Assembly (NCBI GenBank): GCA_030607105.1
Contig: JAUWFF010000047.1
Location: forward strand, 1 to 7,574
Reading direction: 5' to 3'
Source of the DNA: Filomicrobium sp.
GTDB taxonomy: Bacteria > Pseudomonadota > Alphaproteobacteria > Rhizobiales > Hyphomicrobiaceae
DNA: 7,574 nucleotides
This document shows, piece by piece, positions 1 through 5,956 of this stretch; position 1 is the first letter of the stretch, and every line of letters starts with the position of its first letter. The position numbers and the translations under genes are program-made. Under the pieces are notes generated by a model that saw only the letters and a program-made list of their open reading frames with translations, ran no database searches and had not been told where the DNA came from.

Positions 1-437
1 ATCGGACCGCAATCAAGACCGAGCGCGCGTGCGGCCATGATGAGATAGGCGCCCGGCAGTGTGCCATTGCGGAACGCGGTCTCGGCAATTTTGGCGTCAT
101 TGCCAACAAACCAACTCTTGGCGTCGGTGTGGGGGAAGAGCTTTGGAAGGTGCTCGTAGAACTCCATGTCGTAGCCGATAATCACGCAGACCGGGGCCTG
201 CATCGTCTTTTCAGCGTTGTTTCCCGACAGATGGGGCTTGAGGCGCGCCTTGGCTTCGTTTGACTTCACGAAGTAGAACCGCGCGGGTGAACAGTTGGCG
301 CTGGTCGGTCCCATCCTGAGGATGTCGAAGAGCTGACAGAGCTGTTCGACGCTGATATCCTTGTCACTCCAAGTGTTGTGGGTCCGGGCATCCAAGAAAA
401 CCTGGTTTAACGCGGCGATGGGGAGCGGGTTCGACAT
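1..437 (-). CDS. rutE: Malonic semialdehyde reductase / RutE-type nitroreductase (N-terminal part)
   Basis: Partial gene: 145 complete residues run from the ATG at 437 off the low edge of the window. The family are FMN-dependent, NAD(P)H-using flavoproteins of the nitroreductase fold. RutE reduces toxic malonic semialdehyde to 3-hydroxypropionate in pyrimidine breakdown. I see the family's N-terminal [13 protein letters not shown] stretch (here [11 protein letters not shown], residues 13-23), the block [12 protein letters not shown] (43-54), which contributes to FMN binding in the family, [11 protein letters not shown] (93-103), AETAFRN (118-124) and [10 protein letters not shown] at the edge (136-145). 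About 50 residues are missing compared with the roughly 196-residue E. coli RutE. The start is supported by GAGGAA just upstream and by family length. No other rut genes are visible, so the protein may act as a general nitroreductase, and the symbol rests on sequence resemblance alone. The start lies only 46 bases beyond the terminator hairpin of the preceding gene. Confidence 0.88.
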   Translation of the reverse strand, partial: MSNPLPIAALNQVFLDARTHNTWSDKDISVEQLCQLFDILRMGPTSANCSPARFYFVKSNEAKARLKPHLSGNNAEKTMQAPVCVIIGYDMEFYEHLPKLFPHTDAKSWFVGNDAKIAETAFRNGTLPGAYLIMAARALGLDCGP

Positions 438-472
438 GCCTTCCTCTATTCAATCTGAAAGCGTTTAATCTG

Positions 473-507
473 CACAAACAAGAAACCCCGCCGGTGCGGC
501 GGGGTTT
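473..507 (-). terminator. Intrinsic terminator after the NifU-type gene
   Basis: A perfect 11-bp GC-rich stem has arms at 483-493 and 497-507 and a 3-base loop at 494-496. On the minus strand the stem ends in TTT and is followed by a T-rich tract (CTTGTTTG). It lies 36 bases past the stop codon of the NifU-type gene. It should end that transcript, so the downstream nitroreductase would need its own promoter in the remaining roughly 45 bases or some read-through. The hairpin also carries a TTTT run on the plus side, but no plus-strand gene approaches it. Confidence 0.85.
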
Positions 508-543
508 TGAATAAAACCATCGGCCAGGCGCTGCACCGCGGCG

Positions 544-1098
544 TCAGATAGCCTGAACTTCCTGCACTTCGGGGCAGAAGTGGCGGAGCAGATTTTCAAT
601 TCCGTGGCGCAGAGTCGCGGTTGACGATGGGCAGCCCGAGCAGGCGCCACGCATCTGCAAGTAAACGATGCCCTCACGGAACCCCTGAAAGGTGATGTCA
701 CCGCCATCCTGGGCAACCGCAGGGCGGACACGCGTCTCTAGAAGTTCTTTTATGGTCGCGACGATCTGCTCGTCAGCGGGATCATAGTTGCCCTCGGCGA
801 CATCATTGCCTTCGCCAGAAGTGACCACCGGTGCGCCCGACATGTAGTGTTCCATGATAGCGCCGAGGACCGCCGGCTTCAGGTGCTGCCAATCAGCCTC
901 GCCCTTGGTCACCGAGATGAAGTCGGAGCCCAGAAATACGCCGGTTACCCCGTCAATCTCGAACAGCCGCGTTGCAAGCGGCGATGCATCGGCATCGTCC
1001 CCGACGCGATAATCCGCTGTGCCGGCAGTGAGCACTAAGCGACCTGGGATGAATTTCAACGTGGCCGGGTTCGGCGTTGCCTCAGTCTGAATAAACAT
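544..1098 (-). CDS. NifU family / Nfu-type iron-sulfur cluster carrier
   Basis: Encodes 184 residues. It has the two-domain layout of mitochondrial NFU1: an Nfu N-terminal domain (about 1-90, starting MFIQTEATPNPATLKF, with FLGSDFISVTK at 56-66), a linker, then a NifU-like C-terminal domain (about 108-184). The C-terminal domain has the cluster-binding CxxC motif, CSGC at 153-156, after VAQDGGDITF. Such proteins carry a [4Fe-4S] cluster, often bridged between two subunits, and deliver it to target enzymes in the cytoplasm. The frame extends 16 codons upstream to 1146. I chose the ATG at 1098 because MFIQTEATPNP is the conserved family start and GAGAG lies 8 bases before it. The NFU1 layout differs from E. 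coli NfuA, whose N-terminal domain is A-type-like, so I give no symbol. The gene is separated from the stress protein gene by 176 bases holding an Irr-box-like site, and is followed by a strong terminator, so it is probably its own transcription unit. Confidence 0.95.
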   Translation of the reverse strand: MFIQTEATPNPATLKFIPGRLVLTAGTADYRVGDDADASPLATRLFEIDGVTGVFLGSDFISVTKGEADWQHLKPAVLGAIMEHYMSGAPVVTSGEGNDVAEGNYDPADEQIVATIKELLETRVRPAVAQDGGDITFQGFREGIVYLQMRGACSGCPSSTATLRHGIENLLRHFCPEVQEVQAI

Positions 1099-1170
1099 CA
1101 CTTGTTCTCTCGAATTCGGACACCTTGGCTCAGAATCCTGGCTCAAACGCGCCTGACAGCACCTTGGTCA

Positions 1171-1187
1171 TTTAGAACCGTTCTAGG
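1171..1187. promoter_or_regulatory. Irr-box-like (iron control element) operator
   Basis: An interrupted palindrome TTTAGAA-CCG-TTCTAGG has half-sites that match perfectly over TAGAA/TTCTA. As I remember it, the Irr box of Rhizobiales and Rhodobacterales is TTTAGAA-N3-TTCTAAA. The site fits 12 of its 14 fixed positions, and both mismatches are at one outer end. It lies 73 bases upstream of the start codon of the NifU-type gene, within the only sizeable non-coding stretch before it, where an operator would sit. Irr controls iron and heme genes according to heme status. Regulation of this gene by Irr is inferred from the match and position. I could not place convincing -35 and -10 boxes around it. 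Confidence 0.55.
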
Positions 1188-1274
1188 ACATCAAGTAGGT
1201 GACGAGAATACAAATGTCGAGCCCTGACGTCGAGTTTTCACGAGTGGAAAAATTGTCAGACGGGCCCGAGAGCC

Positions 1275-1775
1275 TCAAGCCAACGCCTTGATGTAGTCAA
1301 GGGAAAGATGCCCTGGAACCACCGTGATCGGGACGGGGAAGGCGCCTGCGGCCTTTCCGCCCACAAGGGTTGAGACCAGGGGACCAGGCCCCTTGGGATC
1401 TGTTGAAGCGCCAAGAACCATCAAAGCGATATCCTCATCTTCGTCGATCATCTCCATAATGGTGTCGACCTTGGAGCCTTCCTTGATAACGTCCTCGGTA
1501 ACCACATCCTCGAAACCGACCTGATTGAGCTTTCGGCGTTGCAGGCGGAAGAGGGCCTTGGCTTTGGTTGTTTCTTCCTCGATATGGATCTGGCGCACAC
1601 CCATCCAGTGCTGATAGCCCTGCGGTTCTATGACATAGAGCAACACTAATGAGCCGCCGGAGTGAGCAACACGGCTGGCGGCAAAAAATACGGCGCTCTC
1701 GACCTCCGGCTCTTCATCGATGATGAGCAGGAACTTGCGTTGGTGGCCAGCTTCGAAAGATCGGCGTGGTTTCAT
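1275..1775 (-). CDS. Universal stress protein (UspA family)
   Basis: Encodes 166 residues, a single UspA-like alpha/beta domain. Visible parts are the first strand and turn KFLLIIDEEPE (14-24), the second strand SLVLLYVIEP (42-51), a charged amphipathic helix (about 66-84), the strand ALMVLGAST (117-125), a loop GPGPLVSTLVGG (129-140) and the final strand FPVPITVVPG (146-155). In ATP-binding family members the loop after LGAS carries G-x2-G-x9-G-[ST]. Here it is degenerate, so nucleotide binding is uncertain. The ATG at 1775 is the only normal start: the frame is closed by a TGA about 22 codons upstream and no other ATG, GTG or TTG intervenes. The best Shine-Dalgarno match (AAGGA) is about 13 bases away, which is rather far. 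It sits between trpS and the NifU-type gene, an order I recall from other rhizobia. Its specific role cannot be read from sequence. Confidence 0.9.
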   Translation of the reverse strand: MKPRRSFEAGHQRKFLLIIDEEPEVESAVFFAASRVAHSGGSLVLLYVIEPQGYQHWMGVRQIHIEEETTKAKALFRLQRRKLNQVGFEDVVTEDVIKEGSKVDTIMEMIDEDEDIALMVLGASTDPKGPGPLVSTLVGGKAAGAFPVPITVVPGHLSLDYIKALA

Positions 1776-1881
1776 ACTTGGTTCGCGATCCTTAGCAGCG
1801 AAAAACGATGCCTTGCCGGTGTTGTTACGGCTCGGCGCATTTCAGGGTCCGATTGTCCATGAAGGATGGCGTCCTGTCCAC

Positions 1882-1916
1882 GAAAACGCTCGGACCCCGG
1901 TTTGCTCGGGCCGGAG
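1882..1916 (-). terminator. Possible intrinsic terminator after trpS
   Basis: On the minus strand a CTCCGGCCC arm can pair with a GGGTCCGAG arm (arms 1908-1916 and 1889-1897). The stem has 8 pairs, one of them G-U, and a single internal mismatch. It is followed by CGTTTTCG with only four Ts. It lies 40 bases after the trpS stop codon, in the 180-base gap before the stress protein gene. The stem is imperfect and the T tract short, so this is tentative. I see nothing else recognisable in the gap. Confidence 0.35.
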
Positions 1917-1955
1917 TTCCCCATTTCTCGCAGCTGCACACCGCCCAGGCCGCAA

Positions 1956-2999
1956 CTACGACTTGGCACGCACAAATCCGACGATGTCCTTAACATCCGC
2001 GAGTATGGGAGCGGCGAGCGTGCGCGCGCGGTCCGCGCCATCGACCAGAATTCGGTCGATTTCCGCCGGATCATCCATGAGGCCGCGCACTCGTTCCGCG
2101 ATCGGGCCCACTTGGGCGACGCAGAGATCGGCCAGCGCTGGCTTGAACTCAGAGAACTGGCGACCGCCGAATTCCTTCAAAACTTCCGCCTTCTGGCTGC
2201 CCGCGAGTGCGGCGAAAATGCCGACGAGGTTGTCGGCCTCGGGGCGTCCCAACAGGCCATCAATCTCACTGGGCAGCGGATCGGGATCGGTCTTCGACTT
2301 TTTTACTTTCTTGGCAATCGTGTCGTTGTCGTCGGTCAGGTTGATGCGGGACATTTCCGACGGCTCTGATTTCGACATTTTGCGCGTTCCATCACGCAAC
2401 GACATCACGCGGGTTGCAGGACCGGTGATGACTGGTTCGGGTAAGGGGAAGAATGCGCCGTCCCCACGGCCGGCGGCTTCGATCTGTGCAGCGAAGTCGT
2501 TGTTGAATTTCTGAGCAATGTCGCGGGCCAGCTCCAAATGCTGTTTTTGATCATCGCCGACGGGGACGTGGGTGGCGCGGTAGGCAAGGATGTCGGCAGC
2601 CATCAGGCACGGATACGCGTAAAGCCCAACAGACGCGTTCTCCCGGTCCTTGCCGGCCTTCTCTTTGAACTGCGTCATGCGGTTGAGCCAGCCAAGGCGG
2701 CCCACGCAGTTGAATACCCAGGCAAGCTCCGCGTGGGCCGAAACCTGGCTCTGGTTGAACAGGATGCTCTTTTGAGGATCGAGGCCGGCAGCGATATAGG
2801 CCGCCGTCACCTGTCGGATCGCCTGGCGAAGTTCTGCGGGATCCTGCCATACGGTGATCGCGTGCAAATCGACGACGCAGTGGATGCACTCGTGCGTTTT
2901 CTGCAGGTCTATCCACTTCAGCATCGCACCTAGATAGTTGCCGAGATGCAGACTACCGGTGGGCTGCATTCCTGAAAAAACGCGCTCTTGAAATTTCAT
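1956..2999 (-). CDS. trpS: Tryptophanyl-tRNA synthetase (class I)
   Basis: Encodes 347 residues, normal for bacterial TrpS. It activates tryptophan with ATP and charges tRNA-Trp in the cytoplasm. Both class I ATP-binding signatures are present: the HIGH-type motif HLGN at 18-21 within [15 protein letters not shown], and an intact KMSKS at 207-211. Other family stretches are DLHAIT (44-49), NQSQV (82-86), [10 protein letters not shown] (105-114), [15 protein letters not shown] (124-138), and [18 protein letters not shown] (145-162), which helps form the active site. The frame runs upstream to 3116. I chose the ATG at 2999 because [15 protein letters not shown] is the normal N-terminus, the preceding 39 codons look non-coding, and GGAG lies 9 bases before it. 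The gene appears fully functional. Its upstream neighbour is a pseudogene 173 bases away, so it probably depends on a promoter in that gap or on read-through from murJ. Confidence 0.98.
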   Translation of the reverse strand: MKFQERVFSGMQPTGSLHLGNYLGAMLKWIDLQKTHECIHCVVDLHAITVWQDPAELRQAIRQVTAAYIAAGLDPQKSILFNQSQVSAHAELAWVFNCVGRLGWLNRMTQFKEKAGKDRENASVGLYAYPCLMAADILAYRATHVPVGDDQKQHLELARDIAQKFNNDFAAQIEAAGRGDGAFFPLPEPVITGPATRVMSLRDGTRKMSKSEPSEMSRINLTDDNDTIAKKVKKSKTDPDPLPSEIDGLLGRPEADNLVGIFAALAGSQKAEVLKEFGGRQFSEFKPALADLCVAQVGPIAERVRGLMDDPAEIDRILVDGADRARTLAAPILADVKDIVGFVRAKS

Positions 3000-3047
3000 T
3001 CGGTGGAGCTCCGCGCGAGCATGACAAGTGGGCATTAACGAGCGCGG

Positions 3048-3076
3048 GTTATGGCGCGTCGGCGGGTGTCGTGCAA
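3048..3076 (-). promoter_or_regulatory. Weak candidate sigma-70 promoter for trpS
   Basis: On the minus strand, TTGCAC (3071-3076) is followed after 17 bases by CATAAC (3048-3053). This would start transcription about 40 bases before the trpS start codon. Spacing is ideal, but the boxes match the consensus only partly (about 3 of 6 and 4 of 6). It is the best pair I found in the 173-base gap between the omptin pseudogene and trpS and could be chance. Confidence 0.2.
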
Positions 3077-3172
3077 GCCCTCTTAGGGGCTGCAGCAAAA
3101 CAATGCAGAAGGGCACGAAGTCTGTGACCGGCGGGCCCTTCCAACTTGCCCGTCAACATAGCCGATTTGAAA

Positions 3173-4137
3173 TCACAGGAGAGCGTAGCCGGTGGCTAGT
3201 GAGAACACTTGCGTTTCTAGTTCGGAGCCGCTAGCCGCTGGTCCGCAGCCAGAAAAGACGAGACCTGTCGGCTTGTGCAGAATTTTAGTAGTGCCACGGA
3301 CCTCATCATAGTTCTGGTATTGATAGCTGCCGACAATGGCAAGCCGGCCGCTGAAATTACAGGCGAGCTCAGCTTGCTCCATGATAAAGCGGCCATTCTT
3401 GAACTCAGACACGAACAGCAGATTGCGCAGGTGGTTGGTATTCTTGTCGTCACCCCTGGCAACGTTGGAGGCGACCACCAAGCCGCGTACGGATACGGTC
3501 CATACGCGAACCCGGCGCCCAAACCCACATAGGGTGTCCTGAAATCCTCCGTGCAACTGATGCTAGGGCGCCCGGAAGTGAAGTCACCTGCCGTGTCGCG
3601 GAAGCCGCTAACCGAATCGATCTAGCTGCCGCGGCGGGCTTCCCAGGACAAGGGATCCCACTTTTAGCCACCAAGGGCGAGCAGTTCGAAACCTCTGTGA
3701 TCAAGGAAACGCAGCTCGGCCCCGAGATCGAGCATGTGGGCGTGTTTGAACTCTGTATCGGGGTAATGTGACCAGTTGCTGCCACCGGACAATCAATCAT
3801 AGTCGTCCATCACTGAATCAGCGCTCATCGCAAGTGAGCCCTACGCCCGCTACCGGAACCAGTCGGTAACGCGCAAAGTGACCTTCGCATTAAGCATCGT
3901 GACGTCTCCGAGGGACCAGAACAGCTCGCTCACCTTACGGCCGGTGGCATTGTCGAAAACCAATTCGCGGGCCTCGCGGTCAAGCCGGTGACCCCAACTT
4001 CAATTCTGAAGACTATGCGATCAACGTGCCGGTCTGGAGGAAGGCTATCCTTGAGGCCGTACCTTGTGAGATCGGCGGATTGCACCTGGGGCAGGAGACC
4101 GATGAATAACACCGCGGCGGCGAGAATGGGATCTCAT
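3173..4137 (-). pseudogene. Omptin family outer-membrane protease pseudogene (three frameshifts, five stops)
   Basis: Omptins (Pfam Omptin, MEROPS A26; OmpT, Pla) are ten-stranded beta-barrel proteases of the outer membrane that cut between basic residues. Joining the three minus-strand frames gives about 321 codons, the family length. In order I see AGGGA 6 bases before the ATG at 4137; a signal peptide (ILAAAVLFIGLLPQVQSA); GRKVSELFWSLGDVTML, like OmpT GRKVSQLDW; SVMDDYD followed by a stop where OmpT has VDQDW, keeping its catalytic D-x-D (3796-3804); SNWSHYPDT, like OmpT WTDESRHPDT; LGG-stop-KWDPLSWEARRGS-stop-I, like GYQESRYSFTARGGSYI; FRTPYVGLGAGF, like MPYIGLTGSY; and C-terminal strands ending SLATGYALL. 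In-frame stops lie at 3850-3852 (TAG), 3841-3843 (TAG), 3793-3795 (TGA), 3664-3666 (TAA) and 3622-3624 (TAG). Frameshifts lie near 4130 (+1), 3975 (-1) and 3495 (-1). The family call is firm from the ordered motifs. No activity is expected. Confidence 0.88.
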
Positions 4138-4217
4138 GAGAAGTCCCTGATCATCAACGCGCACTCAGCTATCTTCGGGGCCAACGTAAAACTCATCAGC
4201 TTGATGACTAGTTTCGA

Positions 4218-4269
4218 CTTGACCGACCACGGATCAAAAAAATGCATCTTGGTATGTTGGTTGGTCAAG
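4218..4269. repeat. Inverted repeat spanning the murJ stop codon
   Basis: Two 12-base arms, CTTGACCGACCA at 4218-4229 and TGGTTGGTCAAG at 4258-4269, are inverted repeats with one mismatch and are separated by 28 bases. The mismatch becomes a G-U pair in plus-strand RNA and an A-C mismatch in murJ-sense RNA. The outer arm contains the murJ stop codon. No T run follows on the minus strand, so it is not a classical terminator. It could be an RNA-stabilising stem at the 3' end of murJ, a scar beside the pseudogene, or chance. Confidence 0.45.
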
Positions 4270-5845
4270 CCGTGCGATTGCGTGCGGCTCCTGCAACACT
4301 GCGCAAATCGAGCACGCCCGTGGCCAGGACCAGACCAAAAAAGACGATGAGCCCGATCGAAACGATGGCCGCCAATGCTGCCACCTGGACGAGCAAGATG
4401 GCGTCGGCGCTATAGTACGGGGCCAGCAGCGGAAGCGCGAACCATAGTACCGCCCCCATGGCCAGGCTGGCGGCGGTAATGATCGGCAGATTTCGCAGCA
4501 GGCGAGCATCGCCGACAAAGTCGCCGCGCTGGCGAAGCGTTCCCCACAGCAGCAGCACATTGACCCAGCCCGCAATTGATGTGGCTAAGGCGATGCCGAC
4601 GTGCGGCGGCCGGCCCATATGTTTGAATGCAAAGAATAATGCGAGGGAGCCGATGACGTTGACGAGCATGTTGACGGCAGCGAAACGCATCGGGGTCTTG
4701 GTATCCTCACGGGCAAAGAAGGCCGGCTGAAAGACCTTGATCAGGACGAATGCCGGCAGACCGATCGCGAAGGCGGCCAAGGCCGGCGCGGTGGCGGCGG
4801 TATCGGCCACGGTGAACGCACCGCGCTCAAAAAGGACGCGAATGATCGGCTCCGCGGCGATGGCAAGGGCGACGGCAGCGGGGATGGTCAAGAGCAACGC
4901 AACTTCCAGGGAACGGTTCTGGTTGTGCATGGCGGTGGCATGTTCACCAGCACGTAGCTTCCGGGACAGGTCCGGCAGTAGGACGACGCCAATCGCAACA
5001 CCGACGATACCGAGCGGCAGCTGATAGAGGCGGTCGGCATAGTAAAGGTAGGAGACTGCGCCAGCCTGCAGCGTGGCGATCATGGTTCCCACGACAATGT
5101 TGATTTGGGTGATCCCGCCCGCGATCACTCCCGGGATGCCAAGCTCCACGAGACGTTTCACGCCGGCGGTATAGCGTGGCCAGCGCAACTTCAGTTTGAG
5201 GCCAGCCGCACGCACGGCAATCCATAGCATTACCAGCTGTGCTACGCCGGCAATCGCCACACCGACCGCAAGAATGATCCCTGCGCCGAAGCGTTCCGTG
5301 TATCCAAACCAGATCGCCAACGAAATAGCGGTGATCAGCACGATGTTGAGAAGGATTGGGGTCGCCGCGGCTGCCCAAAACCGGTTGAGGGAGTTCAACA
5401 CACCGGACAGCAGCGCAGCGATCGACATGCACAACAGATAAGGAAATGCGATCTGCGACAGCAGGACGGTAAGGTCATACTTGTCTGGGTTTGAGACAAA
5501 ACCGGGGGCAAGCAGCACCATCAGCCAAGGCATCGCCAGGATGATGAGCACTGACAGCACCAACAAACAGATGAACAAGACCGACATCGCCTCCTCGGCG
5601 AAGCGTCGCGCCTCACCCTCTCCCTCGCCCTCCAGGCGCTTGGCAAACAGTGGCACAAACGCCGAATTGAAGGCGCCTTCGCCAAACAAGCGGCGAAATA
5701 GATTGGGAAAGCGAAAGGCGACAAAAAACGCGTCCGCAACAACGCCGGAACCCAGGGCTGCGGCGATCAGGATATCTCGGATGAAACCAAGCAAGCGGCT
5801 GACCATCGTTAGGCCGCCAACGGTTGCGAAAGCGCGATAGAGCAT
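4265..5845 (-). CDS. murJ: Lipid II flippase MurJ (MviN), MOP superfamily
   Basis: Encodes 526 residues, typical for MurJ. This inner-membrane protein moves lipid-linked peptidoglycan precursor to the periplasmic side. The N-terminus carries SRLLGFIRD (16-24), GVVADAFFVAFRFPNLFRRLF (34-54, split at the conserved ADAF and FPN) and GEGAFNSAFVP (55-65). R17, R23, D38 and R51 correspond to the functionally important R18, R24, D39 and R52 of E. coli MurJ. The segment YYADRLYQLPLG supplies R272, matching E. coli R270. Hydrophobic segments spread over the whole length agree with the usual 14 membrane helices, although I did not count them formally. A short acidic EGEGEGE stretch lies in the loop after the second helix. 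The frame extends 12 codons to a TTG at 5881. I chose the ATG at 5845 because MLYRAFATVGG resembles the family start, but the Shine-Dalgarno match is poor for both. glnD ends 111 bases upstream, so co-transcription is possible. Confidence 0.96.
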   Translation of the reverse strand: MLYRAFATVGGLTMVSRLLGFIRDILIAAALGSGVVADAFFVAFRFPNLFRRLFGEGAFNSAFVPLFAKRLEGEGEGEARRFAEEAMSVLFICLLVLSVLIILAMPWLMVLLAPGFVSNPDKYDLTVLLSQIAFPYLLCMSIAALLSGVLNSLNRFWAAAATPILLNIVLITAISLAIWFGYTERFGAGIILAVGVAIAGVAQLVMLWIAVRAAGLKLKLRWPRYTAGVKRLVELGIPGVIAGGITQINIVVGTMIATLQAGAVSYLYYADRLYQLPLGIVGVAIGVVLLPDLSRKLRAGEHATAMHNQNRSLEVALLLTIPAAVALAIAAEPIIRVLFERGAFTVADTAATAPALAAFAIGLPAFVLIKVFQPAFFAREDTKTPMRFAAVNMLVNVIGSLALFFAFKHMGRPPHVGIALATSIAGWVNVLLLWGTLRQRGDFVGDARLLRNLPIITAASLAMGAVLWFALPLLAPYYSADAILLVQVAALAAIVSIGLIVFFGLVLATGVLDLRSVAGAARNRTA

Positions 5846-5956
5846 GAGGAGCGCAGTAGACCCAGGACAAGAGAATCGCAAGAGCCTGTTTTGGCAATAA
5901 ATCGTGCCGGGCTGATGGCCTTGTCGTGACGCAGCAGATCCGTTTTGGGATTCTGG

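Noticed and set aside
1220..1274. GGGCCC palindrome followed by TTTTT after the stress protein gene, considered as a terminator
   Set aside because: The palindrome leaves no loop of workable size and lies about 10 bases from the T run, so no convincing terminator stem forms.
1720..2514. Long plus-strand open frame (264 codons) and neighbours opposite the trpS and usp genes
   Set aside because: It lies opposite well-supported TrpS and Usp coding, and its translation has low-complexity Ser/Arg/Ala composition and no recognisable domain.
3073..3093. Small hairpin (AGCCC/GGGCT with flanking GC pairs) upstream of trpS, considered as a terminator or a trp leader
   Set aside because: The stem is short with a bulge, there is no T run on either strand, and no leader peptide with Trp codons is seen next to it.
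3000..3116. Upstream extension of trpS to 3116
   Set aside because: The extra residues match no part of TrpS, and the ATG at 2999 has a good Shine-Dalgarno match and the conserved N-terminus.
3541..3771. Plus-strand reading frame with fairly natural-looking composition (for example AAAAGFPGQGIPLLATKGEQ)
   Set aside because: It has no family resemblance, and the opposite strand shows ordered omptin motifs, so it is the antisense shadow of the pseudogene.
3622..3852. Recoding (selenocysteine or stop read-through) to explain the in-frame stops
   Set aside because: All three stop types occur, five in total, and separate frameshifts are also present. That pattern is gene decay, not programmed recoding.
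3905..4108. Plus-strand reading containing DPNFNSEDYAINVPVW, at first suggesting an oxygenase-like fragment
   Set aside because: The minus strand here encodes GRKVSELFWSLGDVTML and the signal peptide of the omptin, with better third-position GC. The plus reading is a shadow.
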